DNA from: Dryomyza anilis
Taxonomy: Eukaryota > Arthropoda > Insecta > Diptera > Dryomyzidae
Direction: 5' to 3'
NCBI GenBank assembly: GCA_951804985.1
Contig: OX638135.1
Location: forward strand, 37,781,024-37,845,023
DNA: 64,000 nt
In this document: positions 32,520-44,494 of the stretch, one piece after another
Numbering within the stretch: the first letter of the stretch is position 1
Layout: every line of letters starts with the position of its first letter
Translations under genes and position numbers: made by a program
Notes under the pieces: generated by a model
Told to the model about the DNA's origin: nothing
The model's database searches: none
Seen by the model: the letters and a program-made list of their open reading frames with translations, nothing else

Positions 32520-35500
32520 CTATATATCTATATTCCTAAAAATATCTAAATCATTATTTAAAGCTTTAATATAATCAATTTTGTAATGTCCCCAAGCAAG
32601 TGTGTTTATACCATCATCTAGTATATACCGTTTATCATCTATAAAATTAAGTGATAATTTATTTACACATTGTGTATATAAAATATGGGCTTTAGATCTT
32701 ATTGTATACATTTCTCTCATTATAACTTTCTTATTGTAAAGGCATGTTTTATAATCATGAATAGTAAATGTTTTACTAACTGATTTTTTAACACCCTTGG
32801 CTTTTGATGTTGGTATATCATTTTCAACAGTAAAAAAGTATGATTTGGGTTTAAGACATATTATTTCTTTCATTATTTTCGTCTTTCATTTACAATTATT
32901 TTGATGATAACCATATATATTAGGATACTCATAACTAGAAGTGTCAAAAATATAATTTGATGGATCAGTTTTTTCAACATCTTCATAAATGTCTTTATAG
33001 AAATCATTTGTTTTAATCTCAACTATAAGAGAATCTGTGTCCGTATAAGCTAATCTTACATTAGTATTAAATTTAGTTTTTAAGTAATTATAATAGAAGT
33101 CGTACATTTTCCATTTCGATAAATCTAATACACAAAATCCTGTATAAATGGGTTTATTTAACTTAACTTTAAGAACTTTTGATTCTATTACTATCATATT
33201 TTCATTAATATTAGTTCTACTATGGAATGCTGGATTTGCTATTATTGATCTGGCTTCTTTAATTTTCCCATTATTCTCCCAATTGCAACAAATGTTTACA
33301 TTTCTTCTATTTTCAACATTTTCCATAGTTTTGCCATAAACTGAATTATTCATTAATTTATAAAAAATTTTCTCAAACTCATTGGTAGCTTTAGACCTCA
33401 TTAATGTATTCAGATCTATATACTTTTTAAGCCAACAACTTTGAGAAAACTCTAAAATTCTATATACTTTTTTTTAAAATTAAACCATTTTTAATACATT
33501 CTTGAAGCATTTTATAATGTATTTTATACCTATTCTTATTATTAAGATCTGCTATAAGTTTTTAGAATTAGAATTACAAGAAGGTGGTGTTTTATTTTCT
33601 GGACAAAACGGAAAATCATTATGTAAATTATGAATTGAAGAAGGATATTCTAAGTCTACTTCAAAAATATATCCTTTAGAAGAATGTTCATTAATAGATT
33701 TAAGTTTTTCAATAGTAAACTCTGTAATTTCATATGGCTCTAAAAATCTAAATTCCTTAAAAGGTAATGGCTGTGACATCGCATAACCATATAAATTATT
33801 TGCGTCATAATACATTAAATATGATGAACATTTAGATTTATCAATGTTATGCATATATTTATTATTGGCTTTTACATGTCTAATCGAGCATTGTGTTAAA
33901 CCTCCACGTATACCGTCTTGAATAAAAGTATACATTTCTATATCGGTAATTAGTTCGAGGTTAATTTTAGTCATCTTGAGCATAGCATCCCAAGATAATC
34001 CGGAAGCAGTGAAGTAATGACACGGATCAAGCTCATAAATTTTTAGACAAATTTTTCTAAAATTCTCAAAAACATCCGCAAGTAAGACAACATCACACTT
34101 TAGGTATACTTCTAAATAATCTTTTAAAGATTTACAATTTAAAATGTTCCATACATTCAGAGCATAAGCAACACTCTTCATTAATTAATCTATTAAAAAA
34201 CTTATCTTTAGCAGGTAATTGATTTTCGTTTAACCTATTAATACTATCTAAATAATCATAAGGAAAAACACCTTTTCTATAAAATATCTTATACGAATTA
34301 TTGTTAAAAACCTTTTTAGTTATATGGATTGACTCGTCATTTAGAGTTTTCACCAATTTCTCAAGGCTGCTAGGTAAAAATCTAAATGAATCTATAAATC
34401 TAAGTTGAAAACTATGATCTTTAGTTAAATGTATAGTTTTTGTTATAGATATAAATACCTCTGTATTAAGAGGTATAATATCAATAGCTCCCTCTACTTC
34501 TTTTAAATTTTTTATAAATAAATGTAGATCATATTTGGATAATTTTTGAGTTATTACCGGAAAGAATTTAGTTCTTTTTGCTTTCAAATTACATTCTGTA
34601 TGAGCAGATCCTAAATACTTTCCGGTAAAATGACAATGGTGCCTTACTTTTATACTTATATTATTACTTAAATTACTTTTAAATATACAGCAGATTGTTG
34701 ATTGATGGAACTCGTGCATTTCCTGGTCAGTTATCTTCATTGCCTTCATCGTGGAGTAAACGTTCCAATATATTTGCGTCGCTTTCGCAACTAAAGATTT
34801 TATCATAACTCTCGAACATTCAGGACCTATAAAGATTAAATATTATATATACATATCGTTTTTTATTTTTATTACTATTATTTTTTTAATTATTATTTTT
34901 TTCTTTTGTATTCACCTGTATAATTTTGTAGCTTATCGAAACGATCATCATATGACCCATTTCAAATACCAAGCAAATGCGCATGGTATATGCTTCTGAA
35001 TATTCGTTGTATACGTATTTTCTGGGTTATTTGTACAGCCATTAATCGGTTCCAGAATCGATTCAAAATCCATATAAAAAGTATATCCAACTGGGATGGT
35101 TTTTTCATAGGCTTTAAATACTAGTGTGGACTCATTTTCCTTGGGCAAATACGTAATTTTTTTTTTAATTGATGATTTGTGTGCCTCAAGAGACTTTATA
35201 GATGTAAATTGTAGAACACATCCATTACAAATATACATTTTGTGGGCTCTTTTTCGTCCCTGACCGCTTATCAATTTACTTAGATCTTTTATCCAGACAT
35301 AGTGAGTAATTTCTTCACTGTCACAAAATAGCAAATTGATATGTGTACTCTGTTCTTTTTCAGTGTGATAAATAGGCCCCAAAATTTCGCATTTTCCATC
35401 TAACTTTTCATTATACATGAAAATATTGATGCTAATGGAGTTGTTTAGCTCAAATATTTTTGTATTCTTTATAGAATGAGGGAAGTCTAATCCTCTAAAT

Positions 35501-36511
35501 ATCAAATTTATACCATTCACATAAATTTCCTCTGCTGTTATGTCGGAAATATTATATGAATTAATGCGATAGGGATCATTTATTTTTATTTTTGCATTAA
35601 CTATTGCAGCAATAATAGCCCACTTAAAGCAGAAAATATCACTGTTTTGTATATTAATACATGCCTTTCTTTTTTCTATGTATGCTGGCAATTTCTGATA
35701 TGATAATCCATTTAAGGGGCTATATTCACTTATATTAAGCTCAATTTTATTGATTTTTATCAAAGCCCATCCACTATCCCGTTCTTGAAAGTTCTCCATT
35801 TTATTTATTAACAATTCTTCAATATTTAACATTACATCTTCAATATTTAACATTACATCTTCAATATTATCTTTGGTTAATATTGTTAGTGGTTTTGTTA
35901 TATGTGAAAAAGTGCTTAGTTTAAATTCATCATCATCTTAGACATCATCATCTTCGAGGTTTTGAAGGACGTATATAGTCAGCAGAGATCTCCGCATTCA
36001 ATTTTAAAGATATTTTCTTATTTAATTCTTTTTCCAGTAAATTTTTAATTTTATTTCTTATTTGACCAAAATATTCATGTGGATTTATTAGACTTTCATC
36101 ATCATTAGGTAATATGTAATCACATTTTTTATTTTTAAATGATTTTCGTACCAATTTAAATCCATCTATATCTGCAATCTCTGATGCTCTCTTATGCGCT
36201 GTTGATCTTAAATGGCCTCTCCAGAGGGATTTGTGAACTGTAACATTACAGTTCTCACAGTAACGGCTCACCGATGATGATGTTGATGCGATTTCATATT
36301 CATTATTCAGCAAATCCTCATATTTTCCTTGTTTTAAAGGAATTTCCTCTTGAAAATGTTGACAGGAATGATGTTTTAAAGTATTTGGTCTGCTAAAAGA
36401 TTTACTACACTTTAAGCAGCTAAACTTTGTATTTTCATGTATTGTCGATACATGTCTCTTTAAATTATAGTTTTTCGCGAAGGACTTTGAACACAATGCA
36501 CAGATAAACAT
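32520..36511 (-). pseudogene. polB: Protein-primed family B DNA polymerase, block B
   Basis: The best preserved polymerase copy. Start at 36511 (MFICALCSKSF) with two C2H2 fingers (to about 36330) and a third zinc finger (YCENCNVTVHKSLWRGHLRS). After one frameshift near 35945 comes ERDSGWALIKI and CFKWAIIAA. A second frameshift near 34950 precedes the intron (34827-34915). Downstream are an HNH/endonuclease VII-like site (VRHHCHFTGKYLGSAHTECN), the exonuclease motif YLKCDVVLLADVFENF, motif A equivalent YYDANNLYGYAMS, motif B NNSVYGKT, motif C YTDTDS and KAKGVKK. The last segment ends at 32520. A short deletion near 32885 and a frame change near 33470-33550 also break it. Roughly 1,300 codons overall. 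Confidence 0.9.
34827..34915 (-). other. Spliceosomal intron in polB of block B (phase 1)
   Basis: On the minus strand: AATTATACAG|GTGAATAC to TTTATAG|GTCCTGAATG, 89 bases, joining NYT-G-PEC in frame. Same codon position and phase as 5119-5182 and 41036-41097. Confidence 0.8.
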
Positions 36512-36713
36512 TTTTTTAATTTTTATAGAAGTTCTCGAAGTTGCAAACAAACGAACACTTAAATTATTATTTTGAATATTAAGAAACTTCAACTTCAAAT
36601 TTTACAGGAATTATTGAACATGAAAAAAGTGCAGTGTTGCAGTAAAGATGTGTTACTGCAGTTTTAATTTACTGACTTTATATTCAGTTTAATATATATC
36701 ATATTACATGCTT

Positions 36714-36724
36714 TGATATATAAA
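36714..36724 (+). promoter_or_regulatory. Candidate TATA box of the C2H2-acidic gene, block B
   Basis: GATATATAAAGGTG lies about 75-80 bases before the start at 36796, in the 285-bp divergent region shared with polB. The block C copy keeps it as GATGTATAAAGGTG (about 42990). Sequence match only. Confidence 0.45.
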
Positions 36725-36795
36725 GGTGTTCTATACAATGGATATAATAATAAATTTTACTCGTTTTCATACTTTTAATATATCAACATTAAAAA

Positions 36796-37200
36796 ATGGA
36801 GTGTGAATTTTGCCCGCATTTAAAATTCTCGACTAGAAACAACCTTAAGCGGCATATCCTGCGAAAACATAATTTTTCATATAAAAAGGCAAAAACTTAT
36901 ACTTGTAAGTAAATAACTAAATATATTTTTTAAAATTATTTTATATTAATAATAAAAATTTTACTAACAGTAAATCCTCAAATTGAAATACTAGAAGTCG
37001 TAACACTCCCGCCAGTAAATTTGATAGATGTTGGAATTAGGGAAGGATTATTAGATGATGGACTAGACCATCTATTTCTTAACTTAGACGATCGGAGAAT
37101 GTTAAATGCGGATCATCATTATTGTAATTTAATGGACGATGATGATGATAATATTTTATTAAACGCTCTACTGAGTTTTGAGCAGATAAAGCAAATATAA
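36796..37200 (+). CDS. Two-exon C2H2 zinc-finger protein with acidic C-terminus, block B
   Basis: Exon 1 is 36796-36904 and exon 2 is 36971-37200. The intron is 66 bases, with donor GTAAGT, branch-like ACTAAC and acceptor ACAG, phase 1. The spliced product is 112 residues. Residues 1-25 form one C2H2 finger (CEFCPHLKFSTRNNLKRHIL, then RKH). The rest is hydrophobic-acidic (LEVVTLPPVNLIDVG, LMDDDDDNILLNALLSFEQ), the layout of a small DNA-binding activator. Without splicing the frame stops after 38 codons. It is divergent from polB, so it may regulate it. The block C copy (43071-43424) keeps splice sites and frame. The family is not recognised. Confidence 0.65.
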
Positions 37201-37336
37201 GTTTTATAAATTATTTGTTATATTGTTTCAAATCGTTTTAAGAATAAATAAATAAAACAATATGTATATATGTATATAAATATTTTATTTAAAATGGATA
37301 TTTTTAAAAGTAAGTATATTGATACTTTTTTTTTTT

Positions 37337-37710
37337 TTATTCATAACGTAAATCGAATAGAGCCATCACCATTACTTCTGATTGTCGTCCTCGAAAAATA
37401 ATAGACCACTTTTTCTCATTTATATTATATAAATATGGATCATCGGTTTCAACTTTTCTAGAAATTCTTGCTGGTAGATAAAACCATCTGTTGTCTGTTA
37501 GATGTACAATTAATTTTGTTCCATTAATTGTGTTTTTCCATTCAAATTTAGAAATCCTGAATTCCTGATCAATGGGCAAGTCATCTACTCTAATGTGTGT
37601 AGAGAGGTTTCCTTTTGCTAAACTAATAATTTCAGCGAAATCCTTTAAATGATATAAATACATAAATTAATAAATACAAACAAAATTAAAAAAAAAAACA
37701 ATCTTACCAT
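37337..37710 (-). CDS. Spliced OB-like small protein, block B
   Basis: The start codon ATG (37708-37710) is directly followed by a 65-base intron (donor GTAAGA, acceptor TAAAG, 37643-37707). Exon 2 (37642-37337) encodes 101 residues beginning DFAEIISLAKG. Core motifs EFRISKFEWKNTINGTKLIV, WFYLPARISRKV and SIIFRGRQSEVMVMALFDLR align with the Polinton A copy at 12307-12651. Alternating strands and the LP-R motif suggest an OB-fold, perhaps single-stranded DNA binding for replication (inference). The unspliced frame opens with a different N-terminus from 37663. The ATG-intron boundary is conserved in block C. Confidence 0.6.
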
Positions 37711-38568
37711 ATTTTTCTGTTCCTATCAAATTGTAATGCAGACGATGAATAAAATTTAATTCAAATTTCGATCCATTTATATATAATGGATATCTCTTTA
37801 AAATGAGTTAAAAAGTGAATTCCATTAGTATAAACATACTCAATTAAAATTTTAAAGAGAGTAAATAAAATAAATCTCAAGACAAAAAACTCTATAAAAA
37901 ATATACATGTTCTAACATGCTCAATCTTTTAAACTTATAGTATAGAAAATGATTTAAAAAATGATCCCAATGGAACCTTATGGCTCCATTCATTCATATA
38001 ATCAAATTAAACGACCATGACTTTGTAGAATAAAATCCAGTACAATAACCCTTATAGTAAAATTGGCCTTGAATTAAATATATGTCAATGCATTAATACA
38101 GAAGTGTCTTAACCTGTTTACAACAAAAAAAATTATCCACAAAAAAAAAAAATAAGCATCTAATAATAATATTCATTCATATATCGAAGTTTTAAATTAC
38201 AATCACCGTTCCTCAACAAAGTTTCAAATTGAACCCTTTGCTCCTCAACTCTCTTGATGATCATGCAAAATAAAACAAATAAGTATAAATATAGTATACA
38301 TTATAACTACGTTAACTGAAATCTAATTGCAACTATAATATTTTACAACAACAACATGAATACGTTTGTAAATATTCTCATTCACAAAAAAAGTTTACTC
38401 CGATATAATTATCCCAACAACAACATTTACTCTTTACGGCTGCATGCCTTCATAACATGCATATAATATATATGTATGTATCAACATTAACAAATAATGT
38501 TAAAAAGTCATCCCACTGGCTCCATGCCATTATAAAATATATAGTATACATATAATATACATCTGTTA
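37711..38568. other. AT-rich subterminal region of block B, no gene seen
   Basis: The sequence is alignable to 44213-44490 and 45300-45900 of block C. It includes ATGGAACCTTATGGCTCCAT (about 37973), one of several near-perfect hairpins. No ORF of note. Confidence 0.7.
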
Positions 38569-38930
38569 AAAATACTTCCCATGAAAACAATAACAAATAT
38601 TCTCTTAAAATATGATCCCCATTGAAAAAACAATAACAACTATACTGTTAAAATATGATCTCCAATGAACTACACTACCAACAACTCTGTTAAAAAATGG
38701 TCCCTATTGAACTATACCAACAACAACTATGTTAAAAAATGATCCCTATTGAATTACACTAACAGCAACTATGTTAAAAAATGATCCCTATTGAATTACA
38801 CTAACAACAACTATGTTAAAAAATGATCCCTATTGAAAACAATAACAACATCTCTGTTAAAATTCATTTACACTAACAACAATGTGCTCCATGGAGCCCA
38901 GTGGGGCCAGAACCGGCGAATCCATACTAC
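38569..38930. repeat. 42-bp minisatellite at the end of block B
   Basis: Units of the form GTTAAAAAATGATCCCTATT followed by GAATTACACTAACAACAACT repeat at 42-base intervals between about 38690 and 38860, with diverged units upstream. The array ends in CTCCATGGAGC and GAACCGGCG, then stops at the polymerase breakpoint (38931). Block C has the same terminal motif at 46090-46140 and 46400-46460. Confidence 0.75.
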
Positions 38931-39328
38931 TAACCAAATATATTAGGATACTCATAACTAGAAGTGTCAAAAATATAATTTGATGGATCAGTTTTTTGAA
39001 CATCTTCCTAAATGTCTTTATAGAAATCAATAGTATTAACTTCAATTACAAGCGAGTCTGTATCCGTATATACTAAACGAATATTTGAATTAAATTTGTT
39101 TTTCAAGTAGTTATAATAAAAATCATACATTTTTAATTTTGATAGATCTAATACACAAAACCCTGTATATATTGGTTTATTTAGCTTTACTCTGAGCTGT
39201 TTGGATTCAATTATCACCATATTTTCATCTATAATGGTTTGGCTATGAAAAGCTGGACTTGCTATTAAAGCTCTTGCTCCTTTTACTTTTCCTAAATTCT
39301 CCCAGTTACATGAAATGCTGATATTATT

Positions 39329-39404
<76 letters not shown>

Positions 39405-39428
39405 TTTTTCTTTCTTTCTTTCTTTCTC

Positions 39429-39520
<92 letters not shown>

Positions 39521-39523
39521 TTT
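39329..39523 (-). repeat. (GAAA)n microsatellite inside polB of block C
   Basis: About 195 bases of TTTC/GAAA repeat lie directly in the coding sequence after VYGKT. In block B the equivalent sequence encodes MENVENRRN, already GAAAAT-rich, which may have seeded the expansion. The RKKE-repeat reading frame is an artefact. Confidence 0.9.
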
Positions 39524-41035
39524 TCGACTATGAAAAATGTCTTCCCATATACTGCGTTATTCATAGTTAATAAATATTTTTTTCAAATTCATTTTTAGCT
39601 TTTGATCTCATAACAGTATTCAGATCGATATATTTTTTAAGCCAACAGCTTTGTTGAAACTCTAATACTCTATGAACTTTTAATAAAATTAGGCCCTGTT
39701 TCAGACATTCTTGTAGCATCATATAACGGATTTTATATTGAGTCTTATGAGTTAAATCTGCAATTAATTTCGGTACTTCAGATTTAGAAGAAGCAAGTGA
39801 TACTTTACTTTCTGGACAAAATGGGAAATCATTATGCATATCATGTATATTCTCAGGATAACGTAAGTCAATCCTTTATCAGAACTCATTGATAATGATT
39901 TAATTTTTTCTGGAGTGAATGTTTTAATATCTTTTTCATCCAAAAATTTATAATCTGTATATGGTAATGGTTGTGACATTGCATAACCATATAAATTTTT
40001 TGCATCGAAATACATTAAATATTTTGATTTCTCTCTAGGATTAAATTCATTCATAAATTTATTATTGGCTTTAACATGTCTAACTGAACATTGAGTTAGA
40101 CCTCCTCGAATGCCATTCTGTATAAATGTATACTTATCTATATCTGTTAATAGTTCTAACTCAATACCAGTAATTTGAAGCATAGCATCCCAGGATAAAC
40201 CAGGTGCTGTAAAATAATTGCATGGATCTAATTCATTAATTTGAATGCAAATTTTCCTAAAATTTTCGAAAATATCTGCTAATAGTACAAAGTCACAATT
40301 TAAATATATTATTAAATAATCTTTCAAACTTTGACATGAACATTTATTCCAAACTTGTTGTGCAAACATATAATCCTCCTCCGTACATTCCTCATTATTT
40401 AGTGTATTAAAGAACTTATCCCTTGGGGGTAATGCAGACTCATTCAATTTCTGAAAACTATCCAAATAATTATACGGAAACACACCCTTTCGAAATAATA
40501 ATCTATGTGAATTATTTGAAAAGATTTTTTCGATATATATATTGAATCTTCATTCAATGTCTTTACTAATTTGTCCAAGCTACTTGGTAGAAATCTGAAT
40601 GAGTCTACAAACCGTATTTTAAAATTATGATCATCATTTAACTTAATTGTTTTGGTTATTGATATAAAAACCTTTTTATTTCGAGGATTATATCAATATC
40701 ACCTTCAATATCATTTAAATTTCTTCATAAATGTAAATCATATTTGGATAAGTTATGAGTAAATACAGGAAAATATTTAGTTGCTTTTGCTTTTAAATTA
40801 CAATCAATATGTGCAGCATCTAAATATTTTCCTGTATAATGACAATGATGTCTTACTTTTGAACTAATATTATTATCTAAACTATTTTTACATATTATAC
40901 ATATCTTCCATTCTATAAACGATTTCTTATCCATCACCGTCATCTCGATGGGACGAATATTCGCAATTGTATTCCAATACAATTGTTTGATTTTAGTTAG
41001 TAGCGTCTCTATTAAAACTTTGGAGCAATCACTTC

Positions 41036-41097
41036 CTACAATGAATTAACAGTAAAAATGTATAGTATACATTTGATTATTCTCAGTTTATATTTAC
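41036..41097 (-). other. Spliceosomal intron in polB of block C (phase 1)
   Basis: On the minus strand: ACATATATAG|GTAAATAT to TTCATTGTAG|GAAGTGATTG, 62 bases, joining TYI-G-SDC in frame. Same position and phase as in the other two copies. Confidence 0.8.
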
Positions 41098-43070
41098 CTA
41101 TATATGTTTTCATTTCATCAAATTTGTCATCATAGGCTCCTTTCATATACCATGAAAAAGCACAAGGTACATGTTCCTGTACTGTATTGGTGAATGAATT
41201 TAAAGGATCTGGCGTACATCCTCATCCTGCTAACGGTACTAGCAATGATTCGAAATCCAGATAGAAAGTATATGGAACTTGTAATGTTTTTTCAAAACCA
41301 TTAAATTTAATTTTGTTGTCTTCTTCCATAGGTAAGTAAGTTATTTTCTGTTTACATGATGATTTGTGCTTTTCTAAAGATGCTTCGGAATTAAATTGAA
41401 GTATGAAATTATTACATACAAATAATTTATGATTTCTTTTACGTGACTGTGTACTAATAAGACGACTTCTGTCTCTAATCCATACGTAATGAGTACTTGT
41501 CTCGTTTTCACAAAATAGAATATTAATATGTATTGGTTGTTCATTTTTTGTCTTATATATTGGTCCCAGTATTTCATATTTATTTATATTAACTTCATTA
41601 TACATAAATATGTTTATGCTAATTGATTGGATTTTGACATTTGAATACATAAGAGCGGATATAATTACCCATTTAAAACAGTAAATGTCATTATTATGAA
41701 TTCTATTCCAGTAAAATTAATACAATTTCCATCAATATTTATAATATCACCAGTAATATCCTCTATTCCATAAGATTGTATTCGAGATGGATTTTGATAT
41801 TTGAATACATAAGAGCTGATATAATTGCCCATTTAAAACAGTAAATGTCATTATTATGAACATTAACACAAGCTTTTTTATTTTGTATGTATTGAGAAAA
41901 TTAAAAATAGTTCAGTTCTTTTAATGGCATGTACTGATTGATGTTAACTTCAATTTTATTAATTTTTATTAAAGACCAACCACTATCTCTTTCTTGAAAT
42001 TCATCCATTTTTTGTATTATTTCATCCTTTATATCTAAAATAGCCGTGCTGAAGTCACTCTCTGATTGAATGTAAACTGTTTAGTTATATGGGACATAAC
42101 TGATATTTTAAATTCAGCATCTCCATTTCCAGGTTTAACCGGAAGAATATATTCTCCGGAGAATTCAACATTATATTTTATTGATTTTTTTTGATAATTA
42201 GTCACGTTTTAGTAAAGCTATTAGTTGTGGTTCAATTTTTCTCAAGTAATTTTTTTATATTTCATTCTCCTTCGTCACCATTATACAAGACATAATTGCA
42301 TAAATTTTGTTTGAATGCATTTTTTATAAGCTTAAAACCATCTTTATCATCCTTCTCAGCGGATTTCTTACGTAAATTTGTTCTTATATGAGCTTTCCAT
42401 AAAGATTTATGAACGAAACAATTGCAGAGTATACAATTAATTGTTTCATTGCTAGTTGATGGTCCATCCATTACCGGTTCCACCTGCAGTTTTGTCTTCT
42501 TGATATATAGCTCCTGATCATGTTTCGATAAATGAACTTTTAAATTGCATTCCCATGAGAATGTTTTATTAGATTTTTTACATGCAAAGTTTTTATTGTC
42601 ATGCACATTTAGGATGTGTCTTTTCAAATTATATAACTTCCCGTAGCACTTTTCACACATTTCATACACGAACATTTTAAAATATGTTTTTGGATACGAT
42701 GAATTGAAGTGATAGATATACACTAAATATTGTTATTTAACTTCAAATCAATATTACCTACCATCAATATTTTTGCTGACTTATTAACATTTTATTTTTT
42801 TTTTGCATAATAGGGATATCTCAAATTACTTAGTAAAATATAGAAAACGGAGTTGTTATAAAATGTACACAAATTATGAAATCGTTTTCTGAATTTTATT
42901 GACTTCCGGTGTATTCCACTAGATATACTTTAAATTTTGCTGAATTCAAATTTTTATATTCAGTAAATATATATCATATTACATACTTTGATGTATAAAG
43001 GTGTTCTATACAATGGATATAATAACAAATTTTAATCGTTTTCACACTTTAAATATATAAACATTAAAAA

Positions 43071-43424
43071 ATGGAGTGTGAATTTTGCCCCCATTTAAAA
43101 TTCTCGACCAGAAACAACCTGAAAAGGCATATCCTGCGAAAACATAATTTTTTGTATAAAAAGGCAAAATCTTATACTTGTAAGTAAATAATTAAATATA
43201 TTTTTTTAAATTATTTTATATTAACAATAAAAATTTTATTAACAGTAAATCCTCAAATTGAAATACTAGAAGTCGTAACACTCCCGCCAGTAAATTTAAT
43301 AGATGTTGGAATTAGGGAAGGTTTGTTAAATGCGGATCGTCATTATTGTAATTTAATGGACGATGATGATGATAATATTTTATTAAACGCTCTACTGAGT
43401 TTTGAGCAGATAATGCAAACATAA
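43071..43424 (+). CDS. Two-exon C2H2 zinc-finger protein with acidic C-terminus, block C
   Basis: Exon 1 is 43071-43179 and exon 2 is 43246-43424, with the same GTAAGT donor and AACAG acceptor as block B. The spliced product is 95 residues. Compared with the block B protein it lacks 17 codons (51 bases) in the acidic part, an in-frame loss. The finger (CEFCPHLKFSTRNNLKRHIL) and the DDDDDNILLNALLSFEQI end are kept. A SINE is inserted right at the stop codon. The stop is part of the target duplication, so the ORF is preserved. Confidence 0.65.
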
Positions 43425-43726
43425 TAATAATAGTTTGACGCTACAGTCCTGTATAGAACGGCCGATCTCTCTCACAATTTTGAGCTGTGCGTGTTATATT
43501 TGTACTCAAAGTAGTAGGACCTACTGTTTATTGCCGAATCCGAACGGCGGGTGAGATCTTTTCATAGGCAATGGTTTTACTCTCGTAGGTTTGCCATTTA
43601 CTGACGAGAGGTAGCGCGGTATAGAAAAATGTTTATATGAAAAGATGTTGTTAGCCCCAGTCCAGGCTTGAACCGGGGACCTTTCGGCTCGCAGTCCAAC
43701 GCACTAACCACTGAGCTACCGCGGCT
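43425..43726 (-). mobile_element. tRNA-derived SINE, copy 1
   Basis: About 302 bases flanked by the 13-base target duplication AATGCAAACATAA (43412-43424 and 43727-43739). The minus-strand 5' end is tRNA-like: AGCCGCGGTAGCTCAGTGG with A box TAGCTCAGTGG (43708-43718) and B box GGTTCAAGCCT (43664-43674). The tail is a short TTA repeat. Pol III transcription and LINE-driven retroposition are family knowledge. Confidence 0.9.
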
Positions 43727-43865
43727 AATGCAAACATAAGTTTTATTAATTATTTTTTATATTGTTTCAAATCGTTTTAAGAATAAATAAATAAAACAAT
43801 ATGTAAATATTTAAATATTTTATTTAAAAATGAATATATTTAAAAGTAAGTATATAGATACGTTT

Positions 43866-44212
43866 TTATTCATAACGTAAATCGAATAGAGCCATCACCA
43901 TTACTTCTGATTGTCGTCCTCTAAAAATAATAGACTTCTTATCATTTATATTATATAAATATGGATCATCGGTTTCAACTTTTCTAGAAATTCTTGCTGG
44001 TAGATAAAACCATCTATTTTCTGTTAGATGTACAATTAATTTTGTTCCATTAATTGTGTTTTTCCATTCAAATTTAGAAATCCTGAATTCCTGATCAATG
44101 GGCAAGTCATCTACTCTAATGTATGCTAAACTAATAATTTCAGCGAAATCCTTAAAATAATAAAAATATATAAATTAATATATACAAAAAATTTAAAAAA
44201 AAATCTTACCAT
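43866..44212 (-). CDS. Spliced OB-like small protein, block C
   Basis: ATG at 44210-44212, a 59-base intron (44151-44209), then exon 2 to the stop at 43866; 95 residues. Relative to block B it has an 18-base and a 3-base in-frame deletion and few substitutions. The core FRISKFEWKNTINGTKLIVH and RGRQSEVMVMALFDLRYE are identical or nearly so. Confidence 0.6.
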
Positions 44213-44494
44213 ATTTTTGTTCCTATCAAATTGTAATGCAGACGATGAATAAAATTTAATTCAAATATCGATCCATTTATATATAATGGATATCTCTTTA
44301 AAATGAGTTAAAAAAGATAATTCCATTAGTATAAATATACTCAATTAAAATTTTCAAGAGAGTATATAAAATTTGACTCAAGAAAAACTAAATAAAATTA
44401 AACATGTTTTAACATGTTCAATCTTTAAAACTTATAGTATGTTGTTTAAAAATTGATCCCAATGGAGCCTTATGGCTCCATGCAAATTTAAATA

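Larger units (their letters stand above)
28640..38930. mobile_element. Second-family Polinton, right arm (block B)
   Basis: Order from the satellite outward: core-like remnant (-), penton (-), integrase (-), ATPase (+), small basic protein (+), hypothetical (+), polymerase B (-), C2H2-acidic gene (+), OB-like gene (-) and a subterminal minisatellite. The integrase, ATPase and the two small outer genes are open; polymerase, penton and others are broken. No major capsid or protease is present. Confidence 0.88.
38931..42675 (-). pseudogene. polB: Protein-primed family B DNA polymerase, block C (C-terminus separated)
   Basis: The start at 42675 (MFVYEMCEKCYGKLYNLKRH) opens a zinc-finger N-terminus in which several Cys are lost. 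Recognisable pieces follow: 41650-41222, the intron 41036-41097, the HNH-like VRHHCHYTGKYLDAAHIDCN (about 40850), exonuclease motif YLNCDFVLLADIFENF, YFDAKNLYGYAMS and NNAVYGKT. A (GAAA)n run replaces the region after motif B. YTDTDSLVIE follows, and the copy ends at 38931. A 167-bp tandem duplication lies at about 41634-41868. Many stops and frameshifts; inactive. Confidence 0.88.

Noticed and set aside
14942..38930. Palindrome as a sequencing or assembly foldback artefact
   Set aside because: The arms differ by many substitutions, unequal deletions (for example the integrase-penton loss only in the left arm) and different satellite lengths. A foldback artefact would be near identical.
39292..39564. 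RKKE-repeat ORF
   Set aside because: Translation of a (GAAA)n microsatellite embedded in a polymerase pseudogene.
43640..43726. Functional tRNA gene (also 47940-48018)
   Set aside because: Only the promoter-like A and B boxes are kept, the anticodon stem pairs poorly, and the sequence continues into a SINE body with target duplications.
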